A stretch of DNA of 64,000 nucleotides from Rhodococcus sp. W8901 (GTDB taxonomy: Bacteria; Actinomycetota; Actinomycetes; Mycobacteriales; Mycobacteriaceae). Positions 6,122-16,260 of this stretch are shown one piece after another. Location: assembly GCF_013348805.1 (NCBI RefSeq), contig NZ_CP054690.1:3844001-3908000 (forward strand), written 5' to 3'. Numbering within the stretch: position 1 is the first letter of the stretch; every line of letters begins with the position of its first letter. Position numbers and translations under genes: made by a program. The notes beneath the pieces were generated by a model that saw only the letters and a list, made by a program, of their open reading frames with translations, made no database searches and was not told where the DNA came from.

Positions 6122-8727
6122 CGAACGCCTCCCCCTTCATCGGCCGACTCCACCGAGTCTCCCGAGTCTGCCGCCAGTTCGACCACCATGGTCAGGCCGC
6201 CGCCCGGCGTGTCCGTCACACCGACCGTGCCCCCCATCGCCTCCACGAATCCCTTGACCACCGACAAACCGAGCCCCACTCCTATCGTGTTGTCCCGATC
6301 GCCCAACCGCTGGAAGGCGTCGAACACCTGATCCTCGGTGCCGCGTGCCAGGCCGGGCCCCGTGTCGGCGACGGTGATCGTCATCCGGTCCCCCACTCGG
6401 GCCGCACCGATCCGGACGGGTTCGTCGGGTGCATAGCGCAACGCGTTGTCGACGAGGTTCGCCAGGACTCGCTCGAGCAGGCCGGCGTCGGCCATCACCA
6501 CGGCGTCCCCCACCTCGACCTTCACCTGGTCCCGTACACGTCGCGCCGAGGCTGGCCCGCCGAACCCGGCGCCGACGAGGGCCCGGTGAACCACCTCTTC
6601 GAGGTACACCCGCCGCAGCGTCGGCTTCACCACGCCGGCCGCGAGCCGCGACGAGTCGAGCAGGTTGCCGACGAGCGCGGTGAGCTGATCCGTCGACTCC
6701 TCGACGGTGGCCAACAGTTCGGCGGTGTCCTCGGGCGAGAACTCGATGTCGTCGCTGCGCAGGCTCGACACCGCCGCCTTCACTGCGGCGAGCGGGGTGC
6801 GCAGGTCGTGGCTGACTGCCGACAGGAGCGAGCGGCGCAGCCGATCGGCCTCCGCGAGGGCGTTCGCCTGGCTGGCCTCCTCCGCGAGCTGCCGCTGCCG
6901 GATCAGGCCGACAGCCTGGTTGGCCACGGCACCGAGCACCTTGCGGTCCCGGGCGCCGAGTTCACCGCCCGCGAGCAGCAGGGTGTACTCGCCGTCGCCC
7001 GCCTCGCACGCCGTTCCGGCCTCGTCGACGGTGCCCGGCGCCGACGTGCCCGCCGAGCTGATGACGCCCTCACCGCGCCGGATGACGCTGACACCGGTCT
7101 GCGAATAGGTTTCCCGCACCTTCTCGAGAAGCGCCGGAAGATCCGCGCCGCGCAGCACCGACCCCGCGAACAGTGCCAGCAGCTCGGCCTCCTGCGAGGC
7201 CCGACGCGCCTCCCGGGCGCGCTTGGCGGCGGCGTCGACCAGCACCGCGACGGCGACCGCCACCACCAGGAGCACGATCGTGGTGATGAAGTTGTCGGGC
7301 TGCGCGATCGTGAAGCTGTAGAGCGGTGCGGTGAAGAAGTAGTTGAGCAACAGCCCCGAGATGAGGGCCGACAGGATCGCCGGCCCCACACCGCCGAGCA
7401 GCGCCACCGCCAGCACGACGACGAAGAACAGCGCGTTCTGCCCGCCGACACCGGCCACCCTGTCGATCACAGCCATGAGCACGGCCGCGAGCGACGGCAC
7501 GACGACGGCGGCCAGCCACGACATCAGCCTCCGTTCACCGCGACCCAGGATCGAGATGCGGTGTCGGGTCGCGGCCTCGTCGTGCGTGACCATGTGGACG
7601 TCGATCTTCCCGGACTGCTGGACGATCGACGCACCGATGCCCTCGTCGAGGATGCGGGCCCACCGGGAGCGCCGGGAGGTCCCGATCACCAACTGGGTCG
7701 CGTTGACCTCGCGGGCGAACTCGAGCAGCGTCGTGGGGACGTCGTCGCCGACGACGCTGTGCAGGCTCGCTCCGATGCTCCCCGCCAGTTTGCGGACCCT
7801 GCCCATCTCGGCTGCGGCGACGCCCTCGAGGCCGTCGCCGCGCACGACGTGCACGACCATCAGCTCGGCGCTGGCCTTGTTCGCGATGCGGCTCGCCCGC
7901 CGGACCAGGGTCTCCGATTCGGGGCCGCCGGTGACCGCCACGACCACCCGCTCGCGGGCCTCCCACGTGTCGGTGATCTTGTTCTCGGCACGGTACTTCG
8001 CGAGCGCGGCATCCACCTGGTCGGCCACCCACAGCAGCGCGAGTTCACGCAGGGCCGTGAGGTTTCCGCGCCGGAAGTAGTTCCCCAGCGCCGCATCCAC
8101 CTTCTCCGCGGAGTAGACGTTTCCGTGAGAGAGCCTGCGTCGCAACGCTTCCGGCGTGATGTCCACGAGCTCGACCTGGGTGGCGGCACGCACCACCTCG
8201 TCGGGGACGGTCTCCTGCTGCACCACGCCGGTGATCTGCTGGACGACGTCGTTGAGGCTCTCGAGGTGCTGGACGTTGAGTGTCGAGAGCACATCGATGC
8301 CGGCGTCGAGCAACTCGTAGACGTCCTGCCAGCGCTTCTCGTTGCGGCTGCCCGGGGTGTTGGTGTGCGCGAGCTCGTCGACCAGGACCACCGCCGGGCG
8401 CCGGGCCAGCACGGCCTCGACGTCCAGTTCCGGCATCGCGGTGCCCCGATACTCGATGTACTTGGGTTCGATGACCTCGAGACCTGAGAGCTGCTCGGCG
8501 GTACGGGCGCGGCCGTGGGTTTCCACCACGGCCGCGACCACGTCTCCGCCGCGCTCGCGGCGTCGGTGCGCCTCGCCGAGCATCGCGTAGGTCTTGCCGA
8601 CACCCGGCGCCGCACCGAGGTAGATCCTCAGCTCGCCTCGGCGACGACTTCGCTGCTCACCGAGGGGCGGCGCACCGGGCTTCTCGGAACTGCTCACACC
8701 GCCATCATTCACCCGAGGACGCCGCAC
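6118..8727 (-). CDS. kdpD: KdpD potassium-responsive sensor histidine kinase
   Basis: The 869-residue membrane kinase has an N-terminal KdpD domain with Walker A (GAAPGVGKTYAML, about 38-50), a universal-stress-like domain, four closely spaced transmembrane helices (about 390-490), a GAF-like segment, a HisKA box (SHDLRTPLAAVK) and an HATPase with NLVDNALRYAP and GxGLGLS motifs. It phosphorylates or dephosphorylates KdpE in response to potassium. The GTG start at 8727 overlaps kdpC by 23 nt; a GTG at 8697 just past the kdpC stop is equally plausible. Confidence 0.95.
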   Translation of the reverse strand: MRRPRVNDGGVSSSEKPGAPPLGEQRSRRRGELRIYLGAAPGVGKTYAMLGEAHRRRERGGDVVAAVVETHGRARTAEQLSGLEVIEPKYIEYRGTAMPELDVEAVLARRPAVVLVDELAHTNTPGSRNEKRWQDVYELLDAGIDVLSTLNVQHLESLNDVVQQITGVVQQETVPDEVVRAATQVELVDITPEALRRRLSHGNVYSAEKVDAALGNYFRRGNLTALRELALLWVADQVDAALAKYRAENKITDTWEARERVVVAVTGGPESETLVRRASRIANKASAELMVVHVVRGDGLEGVAAAEMGRVRKLAGSIGASLHSVVGDDVPTTLLEFAREVNATQLVIGTSRRSRWARILDEGIGASIVQQSGKIDVHMVTHDEAATRHRISILGRGERRLMSWLAAVVVPSLAAVLMAVIDRVAGVGGQNALFFVVVLAVALLGGVGPAILSALISGLLLNYFFTAPLYSFTIAQPDNFITTIVLLVVAVAVAVLVDAAAKRAREARRASQEAELLALFAGSVLRGADLPALLEKVRETYSQTGVSVIRRGEGVISSAGTSAPGTVDEAGTACEAGDGEYTLLLAGGELGARDRKVLGAVANQAVGLIRQRQLAEEASQANALAEADRLRRSLLSAVSHDLRTPLAAVKAAVSSLRSDDIEFSPEDTAELLATVEESTDQLTALVGNLLDSSRLAAGVVKPTLRRVYLEEVVHRALVGAGFGGPASARRVRDQVKVEVGDAVVMADAGLLERVLANLVDNALRYAPDEPVRIGAARVGDRMTITVADTGPGLARGTEDQVFDAFQRLGDRDNTIGVGLGLSVVKGFVEAMGGTVGVTDTPGGGLTMVVELAADSGDSVESADEGGGVR

Positions 8728-9355
8728 CGCATCCAGGCGCGGTGAGACCGAGCGCGAGGTTGAGTTCGAGCACGTTCACCCGTTCCACGCCGAGGAACCC
8801 CAGCTGGCGGCCCTCAGTGTACTGGGCGACGAGGTCACGGACGCGGTCCTCGCTCAGACCGTTGGCCGCGGCGACCCGTCGAACCTGCAGCGCCGCATAC
8901 TGGGGCGAGATGTGCGGGTCGATACCGGACCCGGATCCCGTCACGGCGTCGACCGGCACGTCCTGCGGTGTCACGCCCTCGCGCTCGGCGACCGCGGCGC
9001 GCCGCTCCTCGACGAAGCGCGCGAGCACCTCGCTGCTCGGCCCCTGATTGCTCGGCAGGGCCGCGGCCGGGTCACCGGGCGCGAAGGGATCGTCGTTCGC
9101 GACCGAGCCGACGACCCGGTTGTGGAAGAACGGATCCGGCTCACCGGCCGCCACCTGCGGGTCGACCCCGATCCAGCGACTGCCCACGACGCAGCCTGAC
9201 GCGTCGGACACCGGCGAGCCCTCCGACGATCCTGAACTGATTCGTCCGACGCCCCACACCGCGGCCGGATACAGCACACCGACGATCGCGGTCAACGCCA
9301 GCAGGACCAGCAGTCCCGCCCACACCTGCTTGAGAAATCCGATTGCGAATCTCAT
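8705..9355 (-). CDS. kdpC: KdpC subunit of the potassium-transporting ATPase
   Basis: The 216-residue protein has one N-terminal transmembrane helix (about 12-34) followed by a periplasm-facing domain with the family patterns (SNQGPSS, GSGIDPHISPQYA). KdpC raises the potassium affinity of the KdpFABC complex. The gene begins 7 bp after kdpB and overlaps the start of kdpD. Its length is slightly above the usual 190-200 residues. Confidence 0.95.
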   Translation of the reverse strand: MRFAIGFLKQVWAGLLVLLALTAIVGVLYPAAVWGVGRISSGSSEGSPVSDASGCVVGSRWIGVDPQVAAGEPDPFFHNRVVGSVANDDPFAPGDPAAALPSNQGPSSEVLARFVEERRAAVAEREGVTPQDVPVDAVTGSGSGIDPHISPQYAALQVRRVAAANGLSEDRVRDLVAQYTEGRQLGFLGVERVNVLELNLALGLTAPGCGAASSGE

Positions 9356-9362
9356 TGGTCGA

Positions 9363-11489
9363 TCACCCGATTCCAGGAACGAGACGGACGAGAAGGTCGA
9401 TCAGCCAGATGCCGACGAAGGGGGTAATGACACCGCCGAGACCGTATATCAACAGGTTTCGTCCGAGCAGCTTCGACGCCGCCGCCGGCCGGTAGCGAAC
9501 TCCCCTGAGGGCCAGCGGGATCAGGCCGACGATGACGAGGGCATTGAAGATCACTGCCGACAGGATCGCGGACTGCGGGCTCGCGAGGTGCATGATGTTG
9601 AGCACCGCGAGCTGTGGGTAGATGCTGCTGAACAGCGCCGGCAGGATCGCGAAGTACTTCGCGAGGTCGTTGGCGAGGGAGAAGGTCGTCAGGGCGCCGC
9701 GGGTGATCAGCAACTGCTTGCCGATCTCGACGACCTCGATCAGCTTGGTGGGATCCGAGTCCAGATCCACCATGTTGCCGGCCTCCTTGGCCGCCGACGT
9801 CCCGGTGTTCATCGCGACACCGACGTCGGCCTGCGCCAGCGCCGGGGCGTCGTTGGTGCCGTCGCCGGTCATCGCGACCAGGCGCCCGCCCTCCTGTTCC
9901 GCGCGAATCCGTTCGAGCTTGTCCTCCGGCGTGGCCTCGGCCATGAAGTCGTCGACCCCGGCCTCCTCCGCGATCGCCCGAGCGGTGAGCGGGTTGTCAC
10001 CGGTCACCATGACCGTGCGAATACCCATGGCCCGCAGTTCCGCGAACCGCTCCGCGATGCCCGGCTTGACCACATCGGTCAACGCGATCACGCCGAGAAC
10101 CGTCGCGGTTCCCTGCTCGGCCACGGCGACGACGAGCGGCGTGCCGCCCCCGAGGGCCACCTTCTCCACGGAATCGGTGACAGCGGGATCGACCACGGCG
10201 CCGTAGCCGGCCACCCAGGCCAGCACCGCGTCGCCGGCGCCCTTGCGGATCTGCTGCGAACCGACCGGGGTCGCGAGATCCAGTCCGCTCATCCGGGTCT
10301 GCGCGGTGAAGGGCACGAACTCGCCCCCACGCTCGTCCTCCGACGAGTCGGCCGCGAGCCCGAACCGGTCGGCACACAGGTCGACGATGCTGCGCCCCTC
10401 GGGAGTTCCGTCGGCGAGACTCGACAGCCTTGCGGCCGAGGCCAGTTCGATGTCCGAACGGCCCGGTGCCGGGTACAGCGCCGTCGCGCGACGGTTGCCG
10501 AAGGTGATGGTGCCGGTCTTGTCCATCAGCAGCGTGTCGATGTCGCCGGCTGCCTCCACCGCCCGACCTGACATCGCCAGGACGTTGCGCTGCACGAGGC
10601 GATCCATGCCCGCGATACCGATCGCGGACAGCAGCGCACCGATCGTGGTGGGGATCAGGCACACCAGCAGGGCGATCAGCTTGATCGGATCCTGCTCCTG
10701 ACCGGCGTACTGCCCCATCGGGCCGATCGCGACCACCGCGAGCAGGAAGATGATCGTGAGCGACGCGAGCAGGATGTTGAGCGCGATCTCGTTGGGCGTC
10801 TTCTTCCGGGACGCCCCCTCGACCAGTGCGATCATCCGGTCGACGAACGACTGGCCGGGCGCACACGTGATCCGTACGACGATCCGGTCCGAGAGGACCG
10901 TCGTGCCACCGGTCACCGCACACCGGTCACCTCCCGATTCCCGCACGACGGGAGCGGATTCGCCGGTGATGGCGGACTCGTCGACGGTCGCGATGCCCTC
11001 GACGACGTCCCCGTCGCCGGGGATCGACTGTCCGGCCTCGACGACGACGGTGTCGCCGATCGCGAGCTGGGTGGCGGATACCTCCTCGATCGCCCCGGAC
11101 AGGGTCAGCCGTCGAGCAACCGTGTCCTGCTTCACCTTTCGTAGGCTCGCCGCCTGGGCCTTGCCGCGGCCCTCGGCCACCGACTCGGCGAGGTTGGCGA
11201 ACAGCACGGTGAACCACAGCCAGGCGGTGATCAGCCACGAGAACAGCGTGGGCTGCGCGATCGCCATCACCGTGGTCACGACGGACCCGACCAGGACGAC
11301 GAACATCACGGGGTTCCGTGCCTGATGGCGCGGATCGAGCTTGCGCACCGCACCCGGGAGCGACGTGATCAACTGGCGCGGGCTGAAGATTCCCGCCTTG
11401 ACGGGCGAGCGTCCGTGAGCAGCGTCTTCGAGGGTCACGTCGGGTACGACGTCGATCGGTTTCACGTTCATGTCAGTCCGCAGACTCAT
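9363..11489 (-). CDS. kdpB: KdpB, P-type ATPase catalytic subunit
   Basis: The 708-residue ATPase has an actuator-domain ITGES ([12 protein letters not shown]), a phosphorylation loop DKTGT ([13 protein letters not shown]), a nucleotide domain and hinge motif [17 protein letters not shown], and about seven membrane helices. It hydrolyses ATP to drive potassium uptake through KdpA. The ATG overlaps the kdpA stop as ATGA; an upstream in-frame extension inside kdpA was rejected because family members begin near this methionine. Confidence 0.97.
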   Translation of the reverse strand: MSLRTDMNVKPIDVVPDVTLEDAAHGRSPVKAGIFSPRQLITSLPGAVRKLDPRHQARNPVMFVVLVGSVVTTVMAIAQPTLFSWLITAWLWFTVLFANLAESVAEGRGKAQAASLRKVKQDTVARRLTLSGAIEEVSATQLAIGDTVVVEAGQSIPGDGDVVEGIATVDESAITGESAPVVRESGGDRCAVTGGTTVLSDRIVVRITCAPGQSFVDRMIALVEGASRKKTPNEIALNILLASLTIIFLLAVVAIGPMGQYAGQEQDPIKLIALLVCLIPTTIGALLSAIGIAGMDRLVQRNVLAMSGRAVEAAGDIDTLLMDKTGTITFGNRRATALYPAPGRSDIELASAARLSSLADGTPEGRSIVDLCADRFGLAADSSEDERGGEFVPFTAQTRMSGLDLATPVGSQQIRKGAGDAVLAWVAGYGAVVDPAVTDSVEKVALGGGTPLVVAVAEQGTATVLGVIALTDVVKPGIAERFAELRAMGIRTVMVTGDNPLTARAIAEEAGVDDFMAEATPEDKLERIRAEQEGGRLVAMTGDGTNDAPALAQADVGVAMNTGTSAAKEAGNMVDLDSDPTKLIEVVEIGKQLLITRGALTTFSLANDLAKYFAILPALFSSIYPQLAVLNIMHLASPQSAILSAVIFNALVIVGLIPLALRGVRYRPAAASKLLGRNLLIYGLGGVITPFVGIWLIDLLVRLVPGIG

Positions 11490-13186
11490 TGCAGGGCCTC
11501 CGAGATGGGCCCGAGTGCCAGGGCCGGGAAGAAGGTGAGGGCCGCGACCAGCACGACGGTGCCGGTGAGCAGGCCCGCGAACATGGGGCCGGACGTGGGC
11601 AGGGTGCCGGCGCCGGCAGGTGTCTTGCGCTGTGCGGACAACGATCCCGCGAGCGCCAGGACGAAGAGGATCGGCAGGAAGCGGCCGAGCAGCATACACA
11701 CACCGAGGGCCGACTGGAACCAGTCGCTGGTCACGGTGAGGCCACCGAAGGCACTGCCGTTGTTGTTCGACGCCGACGCGAACGCGTAGAGCACCTCGCT
11801 GAATCCGTGGATGGATCCCGGCGTGCCCGGATCGCCGCTGTTGCCGAGGTATCCGACGGTGGATCCGAGGATCACGGTGATCCCGGTGCCGATCAGCACC
11901 AGGGCGGGCATCACGAGCACGGACAACGCCGCGAGGGTGATCTCACGCTGTCTCAGCTTCTTGCCGAGGTACTCGGGCGTCCGGCCGACCAGCAGGCCAC
12001 CGACGAACACCGCGATCAGTGCGAGCACGAGGATGCCGTAAAGACCCGTACCGACACCGCCGGGAGCGATCTCACCGAGCAGCATGTTGAGCAGCACGGC
12101 GCCGCCGCCGAGCGGCGACATACTGTCGTGCGCGGAGTTCACCGCGCCGGTGCTGGTTCCGGTCGTGGTGACCGCGAACAGCGCCGATCCGGGGATTCCG
12201 AACCGCACTTCCTTGCCCTCCATCATCGAACCGGCCGCGGTGGCCGCGACACCGCGCGCCCCGGACTCGGCGGCCAGGGTGACCGCGAGCAGTCCGAAGT
12301 ACAGGGTCGACATGACAGCGAGCAGCGTCAGGCCCTGCCGGCGATCACCGACCATGGTGCCGAACGTGCGCGTCAGGCTCACCGGGATGAGGAGGATCGC
12401 GAGGATCTCGACGATGTTGGTGAGCGGGGTCGGGTTCTCGAACGGGTGCGCCGAGTTGGCTGCCAGGATGCCGCCGCCGTTGGTGCCGAGTTCCTTGATC
12501 GCTTCCTGTGACGCGACGGGCGCCAGCGCGTTGGTGACGCCGTTTCCGTCGAGCCCGGTCGACGCGAATCCGGTATGGAACGACTGGATCACGCCCTGGC
12601 TCAGCAGGATCAGCGCGATCACGAACGCAATGGGCAGCAGGATCCGCAGGCAGCCGCGGGTGAGGTCCACCCAGAAGTTGCCGATTTCACCGCCGCGCGA
12701 GACGCGGACGAATCCACGGATCAGGGCCGCGGCCACCGCCATACCGACCGCCGCGGAGACGAAGTTCTGCACCGCCAGGCCGGCGGACTGGGTGAGGTGG
12801 CTCATCGTCGTCTCGGGTACGTACGACTGCCAGTTGGTGTTCGCGACGAAGGATGCCGCCGTGTTGAAGGCCACGGCCGGACTCACACCTTCGAGCCCGC
12901 CGTTCAGCGGTAGTACTCCTTGCACGCGCTGCAGGAAGTAGAGGAACACGACGCTCGCGGCCGAGAACCCGAGCAGGCTTCCGGCGTAGCCGTACCAGGT
13001 CTGTTCGGCACGGGGGTTGATCCGGCAGAGCCGGTACAGCAGGGACTCGATGCGCAGATCGCCCGATCGGAGATCTGTGTCGGTGGTGTAGACCTTCGCC
13101 ATGTAGTCACCGACGGGGACATACAGAATCGCAAGCACGGCCACGACCAGTGCTATCTGCAGTCCCGCTGCGAGAGCGGGATTCAT
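11486..13186 (-). CDS. kdpA: KdpA potassium-binding translocating subunit
   Basis: The 566-residue integral membrane protein is of typical length and resembles potassium channels. It carries repeated selectivity-filter-like segments (for example [12 protein letters not shown] near 116, [20 protein letters not shown] and [12 protein letters not shown]). It provides the potassium path of the Kdp complex. The ATG lies 21 bp after the kdpF stop and kdpB follows with a 4-nt overlap. Confidence 0.97.
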   Translation of the reverse strand: MNPALAAGLQIALVVAVLAILYVPVGDYMAKVYTTDTDLRSGDLRIESLLYRLCRINPRAEQTWYGYAGSLLGFSAASVVFLYFLQRVQGVLPLNGGLEGVSPAVAFNTAASFVANTNWQSYVPETTMSHLTQSAGLAVQNFVSAAVGMAVAAALIRGFVRVSRGGEIGNFWVDLTRGCLRILLPIAFVIALILLSQGVIQSFHTGFASTGLDGNGVTNALAPVASQEAIKELGTNGGGILAANSAHPFENPTPLTNIVEILAILLIPVSLTRTFGTMVGDRRQGLTLLAVMSTLYFGLLAVTLAAESGARGVAATAAGSMMEGKEVRFGIPGSALFAVTTTGTSTGAVNSAHDSMSPLGGGAVLLNMLLGEIAPGGVGTGLYGILVLALIAVFVGGLLVGRTPEYLGKKLRQREITLAALSVLVMPALVLIGTGITVILGSTVGYLGNSGDPGTPGSIHGFSEVLYAFASASNNNGSAFGGLTVTSDWFQSALGVCMLLGRFLPILFVLALAGSLSAQRKTPAGAGTLPTSGPMFAGLLTGTVVLVAALTFFPALALGPISEALQ

Positions 13187-13207
13187 GTGGGTATGACCTC
13201 TCGGAGA

Positions 13208-13306
13208 CTAGAACCGCTCGGGGTTCAGGAGCGCGATGAGCAGGTAGATCACCAGGGCAGCGGCGATCACGACGACGGCTACGGTGACCGTCCCCGCGAC
13301 GGTCAC
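13208..13306 (-). CDS. kdpF: KdpF small membrane subunit
   Basis: This is a 32-residue single-helix peptide. A hydrophobic run (VAVVVIAAALVIYLLIALL) is followed by NPERF, the characteristic KdpF C-terminus. KdpF stabilises the KdpABC complex and binds lipid at the KdpA interface in characterised systems. The GTG start overlaps the stop of the upstream micro-ORF as GTGA, and kdpA starts 21 bp downstream. The gene is too short for routine ORF calling, but the position and C-terminal motif are decisive. Confidence 0.9.
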   Translation of the reverse strand: MTVAGTVTVAVVVIAAALVIYLLIALLNPERF

Positions 13307-13395
13307 CGCATGCTCCGCGCCTGAAGACCTCGCAGCACGAGCGCGCAGACGGTGAAAACACCGATGATCAACCCGACGTAGGCCATATCAGCCAT
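13303..13395 (-). CDS. 30-residue membrane micro-ORF at the head of the kdp operon
   Basis: An ATG-initiated frame encodes MADMAYVGLIIGVFTVCALV followed by a basic tail (LRGLQARSMR), that is, one transmembrane helix with a positive C-terminus. It ends in TGA overlapping the kdpF GTG by four bases, so it is likely translated with kdpF. A GAGGAA lies 7-8 nt upstream as a ribosome site. I recall similar small ORFs ahead of kdpF in other actinobacteria, but no function is known to me. It could be a further subunit or regulator of Kdp. Confidence 0.72.
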   Translation of the reverse strand: MADMAYVGLIIGVFTVCALVLRGLQARSMR

Positions 13396-13532
13396 GGCGT
13401 TCCTCTTCGACTTCCTCATGGATCAGGGCGCCGCATCTCGACGCTCACTGTGGAGCGTGCACCCGTTTCTGCCATGCAGCCGTCGCTCTTACGCTCTACT
13501 GACGCCGCCATCCGAGGTCATTGACACGATCT
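13396..13532 (-). promoter_or_regulatory. kdp operon control region
   Basis: This 137-bp gap between the kdp micro-ORF and the convergently oriented end of the PPOX gene must hold the kdp promoter. On the minus strand two related segments, GCGTAAGAG (13486-13494) and GCGTAAAGA (13530-13538, overlapping the PPOX stop), form an imperfect direct repeat that could be a KdpE operator. I see no strong -35/-10 pair. Confidence 0.35.
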
Positions 13533-14192
13533 TTACGCGCCCTCGTGCCTCGCTGTGAGCGCGCGCACCGACGCCGGGACCGGCACGTCGTCACGGACCC
13601 AGGTCGCCCGGACCGGCTCTGCCGCAATCGTTCGCATCGGAACCAGTCCCGCCCAGACGTCAGGATTCCCATCGCCCGGGCCGGGCGGGCCGGAACGGGC
13701 CTTGACCGTCCACTGCCCCGGATCGATCGGCAACGCAATCGTCAGGGTCGCCGCAAGCTCCTTGCGGGTGGATTCCCGGACCTCGCCGCTGCGCCCGGGT
13801 ATGAGGGCGTCGGACAGCGCGACGAGGGCGGTCTCGGCCACGTCGTCGGGAACCCGCTCGAGGTTTCCCCGCACCACCGCCGACCTGTAGTTCGCCGAGG
13901 AGTTGAAAAGGTTGTCGGCCACCACGATCGCGTCGAGCAGCGTGATGCTCAGGGCGGCGGGTGCGCCGGCCGCGACATGCCTGAGTGCACCGGCACCGGT
14001 CGATCCGTGCAGCAGGATCCGGTCACCGACGCGCGCGTACAGCATCGGCACGGCCCACGGGAGGCCGTCGACGACCGTCGCGAGGGTGCCGACGGCCGCC
14101 GCGTCCAGCACGGCGTCCAGGTCGGCGCGGTCGGGGCGGGAGCGTTCGGGAAGTCGGCGGATTCGCCCCAGTTCGGGGGTAGTTGTAGTCAC
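13533..14192 (-). CDS. pyridoxamine 5'-phosphate oxidase-family (PPOX) protein
   Basis: The 219-residue split-barrel flavin protein shows the start of the fold at AAVGTLATVVDGLPWAVPML (about 32-51) and a long family-typical C-terminal part ending near TWVRDDVPVP. Such proteins bind FMN or F420 and reduce diverse substrates; this one is not the classical PdxH. The GTG at 14192 is preferred; a TTG 18 bp further up is possible. It is divergently paired with a MocR regulator, a common arrangement in which the PLP-sensing regulator controls the neighbour. Confidence 0.8.
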   Translation of the reverse strand: MTTTTPELGRIRRLPERSRPDRADLDAVLDAAAVGTLATVVDGLPWAVPMLYARVGDRILLHGSTGAGALRHVAAGAPAALSITLLDAIVVADNLFNSSANYRSAVVRGNLERVPDDVAETALVALSDALIPGRSGEVRESTRKELAATLTIALPIDPGQWTVKARSGPPGPGDGNPDVWAGLVPMRTIAAEPVRATWVRDDVPVPASVRALTARHEGA

Positions 14193-14269
14193 GGTTCCAG
14201 CCTGGCCCAATTCCGGTCTCGTATACAGAACCAGAATCGGCGATCATTGCAGACCAGTATTGTGACGGC
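14193..14269. promoter_or_regulatory. divergent promoter/operator between PPOX and MocR genes
   Basis: This 77-bp region carries two similar direct elements, ACAGAACCAGAAT (14225-14237) and GCAGACCAGTATT (14249-14261). MocR dimers are known to bind spaced direct repeats between themselves and a divergent target. Assignment as operator is inference. Confidence 0.4.
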
Positions 14270-15742
14270 ATGGCCCGCACCTCGCGCGATGTACACCTGC
14301 ATCTCGAACTCGCGCCGGCCGGCGAACCTCTGCGCCGGCGCGTCGCCGCCGCGATCGTGGAGGCCGTGCGCACGGGCGCCCTCGGCCCGGGAGACGTCCT
14401 CCCCGCCTCACGGTCCCTGGCCGCCGATCTCGGGATCTCACGGACGGTGGTCGTCGACGCCTACGACGAGTTGGCGGCCGCGGGCTACGTGGTCACCCGG
14501 GCCGGGTCCGATACCCGGATCGCTCCCGGCGCCGACGCCGCGGCCCGTGCCGGCGTCGGTTCGCACGTCGCGCCGACCGTCCTTCCCGACGAGAATGCGC
14601 CGAACGACCACCGGGACAACACGATCGATCTCTCCCCCGGATACCCCGACACCGGCCTCATCTCGGACCGGGACTGGCGCAGCGCGTGGCGCGGCGTGAC
14701 CTCCGCACCCGTCCCCCACCGCGTTCCGGGGCCGGACGAACACCTGCTTCTGCGCGAGGCGCTCGCGGTGCACCTGCGTCGGACCCGCGGGATCGCCGTT
14801 CGTCCGGACGAACTCGTGATCGTGCCGGGAGTGCTGTCGGCACTTCGCGCCCTCGCCGCGGCCCGCGGACTGTCCGGCCGTCATCTCGCATTCGAGGAAC
14901 CCGGATACTCGAGGGCGCGACACACCCTCGAATCCGCGGGCGCGCTCGTCCGCCCGGTCCCGGTCGACCACGACGGCCTGGACCCGGCGCTGATCCGGCA
15001 GACCGACGCTGCGGTGTACTGCACACCGGCACACCAGTATCCGATCGGTGCACGGATGCCGGCCGCACGCCGCGCACGACTCGTCTCCGATGCACTCACC
15101 GCGGATCGCCTCCTGATCGAGGACGACTACGACGGCGAATTCCGATACGGCGTTTCGACACTGCCGGCGCTGCGGTCGATCGACGGGGGCCACGACTGCG
15201 TGGCGTACGTCGGTACCGCATCGAAGATCCTGTCCCCCGCCCTACGGCTCGCGTGGCTCGTCCCGCCGAGACCGATGCTGACCGCGGTCCGCCAGGCGCT
15301 GCAGATCAGCGGGGAATCCGCCTCCACGATCACCTCCGCCGCTCTCGCACGGTTCATCGAATCCGGCTCGCTCAGCAGGCATCTGGCCCGTGCCGCGCGA
15401 ACCTACTCGGCCCGCAGACGGTCGTTCGTCGACAGCCTGCGCAGACACCTGCCCGACGTCGAGCCGAGCGGCGTCGAGGCAGGATTGCACGTGGCGCTGC
15501 GCCTGCCCGACGGGGTCGACGATGCCGCGATCGCGGCGGAACTGGAACGACGGGGAGTGACGGTTCGGGGGCTGGGGGCGTATCGGATACGCGACGACGG
15601 CCCGCGCGGACTGTTGTGCGGCTACGCGCGGTTGCCCGAATCGCGGGCCGATGCCGCGGCGAGGGTGATCGCCGATGTCATCCGCGAATCGACCGGGGCC
15701 GCGGCCGGCACTTGGGACAGCTGCACGACGAACGGTTCGTGA
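14270..15742 (+). CDS. MocR-family (GntR-aminotransferase) transcriptional regulator
   Basis: The 490-residue regulator has an N-terminal GntR winged helix (about 12-80; LPASRSLAADLGISRTVV) fused to a fold-type-I aminotransferase-like domain. The PLP-binding lysine is visible in GTASKILSP (near 319) and the substrate-phosphate region in DYDGEFRYG. PdxR-like members sense pyridoxal phosphate; the effector here is not known. The last about 19 residues ([18 protein letters not shown]) are encoded by an antisense copy of the fpg 3' end, so the C-terminus appears to have been replaced or extended by recombination. Confidence 0.9.
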   Translation: MARTSRDVHLHLELAPAGEPLRRRVAAAIVEAVRTGALGPGDVLPASRSLAADLGISRTVVVDAYDELAAAGYVVTRAGSDTRIAPGADAAARAGVGSHVAPTVLPDENAPNDHRDNTIDLSPGYPDTGLISDRDWRSAWRGVTSAPVPHRVPGPDEHLLLREALAVHLRRTRGIAVRPDELVIVPGVLSALRALAAARGLSGRHLAFEEPGYSRARHTLESAGALVRPVPVDHDGLDPALIRQTDAAVYCTPAHQYPIGARMPAARRARLVSDALTADRLLIEDDYDGEFRYGVSTLPALRSIDGGHDCVAYVGTASKILSPALRLAWLVPPRPMLTAVRQALQISGESASTITSAALARFIESGSLSRHLARAARTYSARRRSFVDSLRRHLPDVEPSGVEAGLHVALRLPDGVDDAAIAAELERRGVTVRGLGAYRIRDDGPRGLLCGYARLPESRADAAARVIADVIRESTGAAAGTWDSCTTNGS

Positions 15743-15744
15743 AC
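15678..15744. repeat. 67-bp duplicate of the fpg 3' end (copy A)
   Basis: This aligns without gaps to 16257-16323 with about nine differences. On the minus strand it encodes an intact second version of the Fpg zinc-finger tail, FTNRSSCSCPKCRPRPRSIRG followed by TGA, against [21 protein letters not shown] in the real gene. It forms the end of the MocR gene on the plus strand. Confidence 0.9.
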
Positions 15745-15798
15745 CTGCCCTGGTCGTACAGGTAGTCGCGTGCTCCCAGCGCATGCGTCCGCACTGCC

Positions 15799-16260
15799 CT
15801 ACTCGGAGTCGAGTCCACTTGCCGGGGCCCGCACGACAATCGGCCGGGACGGTGTGCCCGCCTCCGTCATCGGCTCCCGAAGTCCGAGCCGCTCTTCCTC
15901 GGCAGCAGACTCGGTCACGGCGGATATCGCCTGTTGCAGCCGAAGGAAATCCGCCCATCCACCGTCGCACTCGATCGAGGGCAGCCCGAAGCTCTCCGCT
16001 CGTCGCGCCCAGGTCAAATGCACCTCGGTGAAGCGTTCGGGATCCTCCACGTGCTGGCAGAGAACGTCGTCGAAGGCGACGTCGTGCGCTACTACCTCAA
16101 CCGCCACCCCGAACAACGGATGCTCGGCTGACACTTCTACAGCGACTTCCTCTGCGATCCCCGAGTGCGACATGTCGCATTCTTCACTGGGCCGGGCAGT
16201 GGCGCACCAGCCTTCGGGCAATGCGGAGAGCTGTGACTCGGTCAGGGGCATGCGCTTCAT
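15799..16260 (-). CDS. hypothetical protein downstream of fpg
   Basis: The 153-residue acidic protein has no family I recognise. It has no signal peptide or membrane segment; visible features are scattered Cys/Trp/His residues ([39 protein letters not shown]). The ATG overlaps the fpg stop as ATGA, so it is probably translated after fpg; a methionine three codons later is an alternative start. It is the only gene lying between the two 67-bp fpg-tail copies and may have arrived as a cassette. Confidence 0.6.
   Translation of the reverse strand: MKRMPLTESQLSALPEGWCATARPSEECDMSHSGIAEEVAVEVSAEHPLFGVAVEVVAHDVAFDDVLCQHVEDPERFTEVHLTWARRAESFGLPSIECDGGWADFLRLQQAISAVTESAAEEERLGLREPMTEAGTPSRPIVVRAPASGLDSE

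Noticed and set aside
3896-8487. Very long plus-strand open frames opposite agcS, kdpE and kdpD (up to about 800 codons)
   Set aside because: They are antisense shadows of well-identified minus-strand genes in GC-rich DNA; the translations are Arg/His/Asp-rich with no domains.
9363-11699. Longer kdpB with a 70-residue N-terminal extension
   Set aside because: The extension overlaps kdpA in another frame and is compositionally unlike KdpB; the ATG at 11489 gives the normal N-terminus and an ATGA junction.
5441-13395. kdp block as a recently acquired island
   Set aside because: Gene order is the standard actinobacterial one, base composition looks like the neighbours, and no repeats or integrase flank it.
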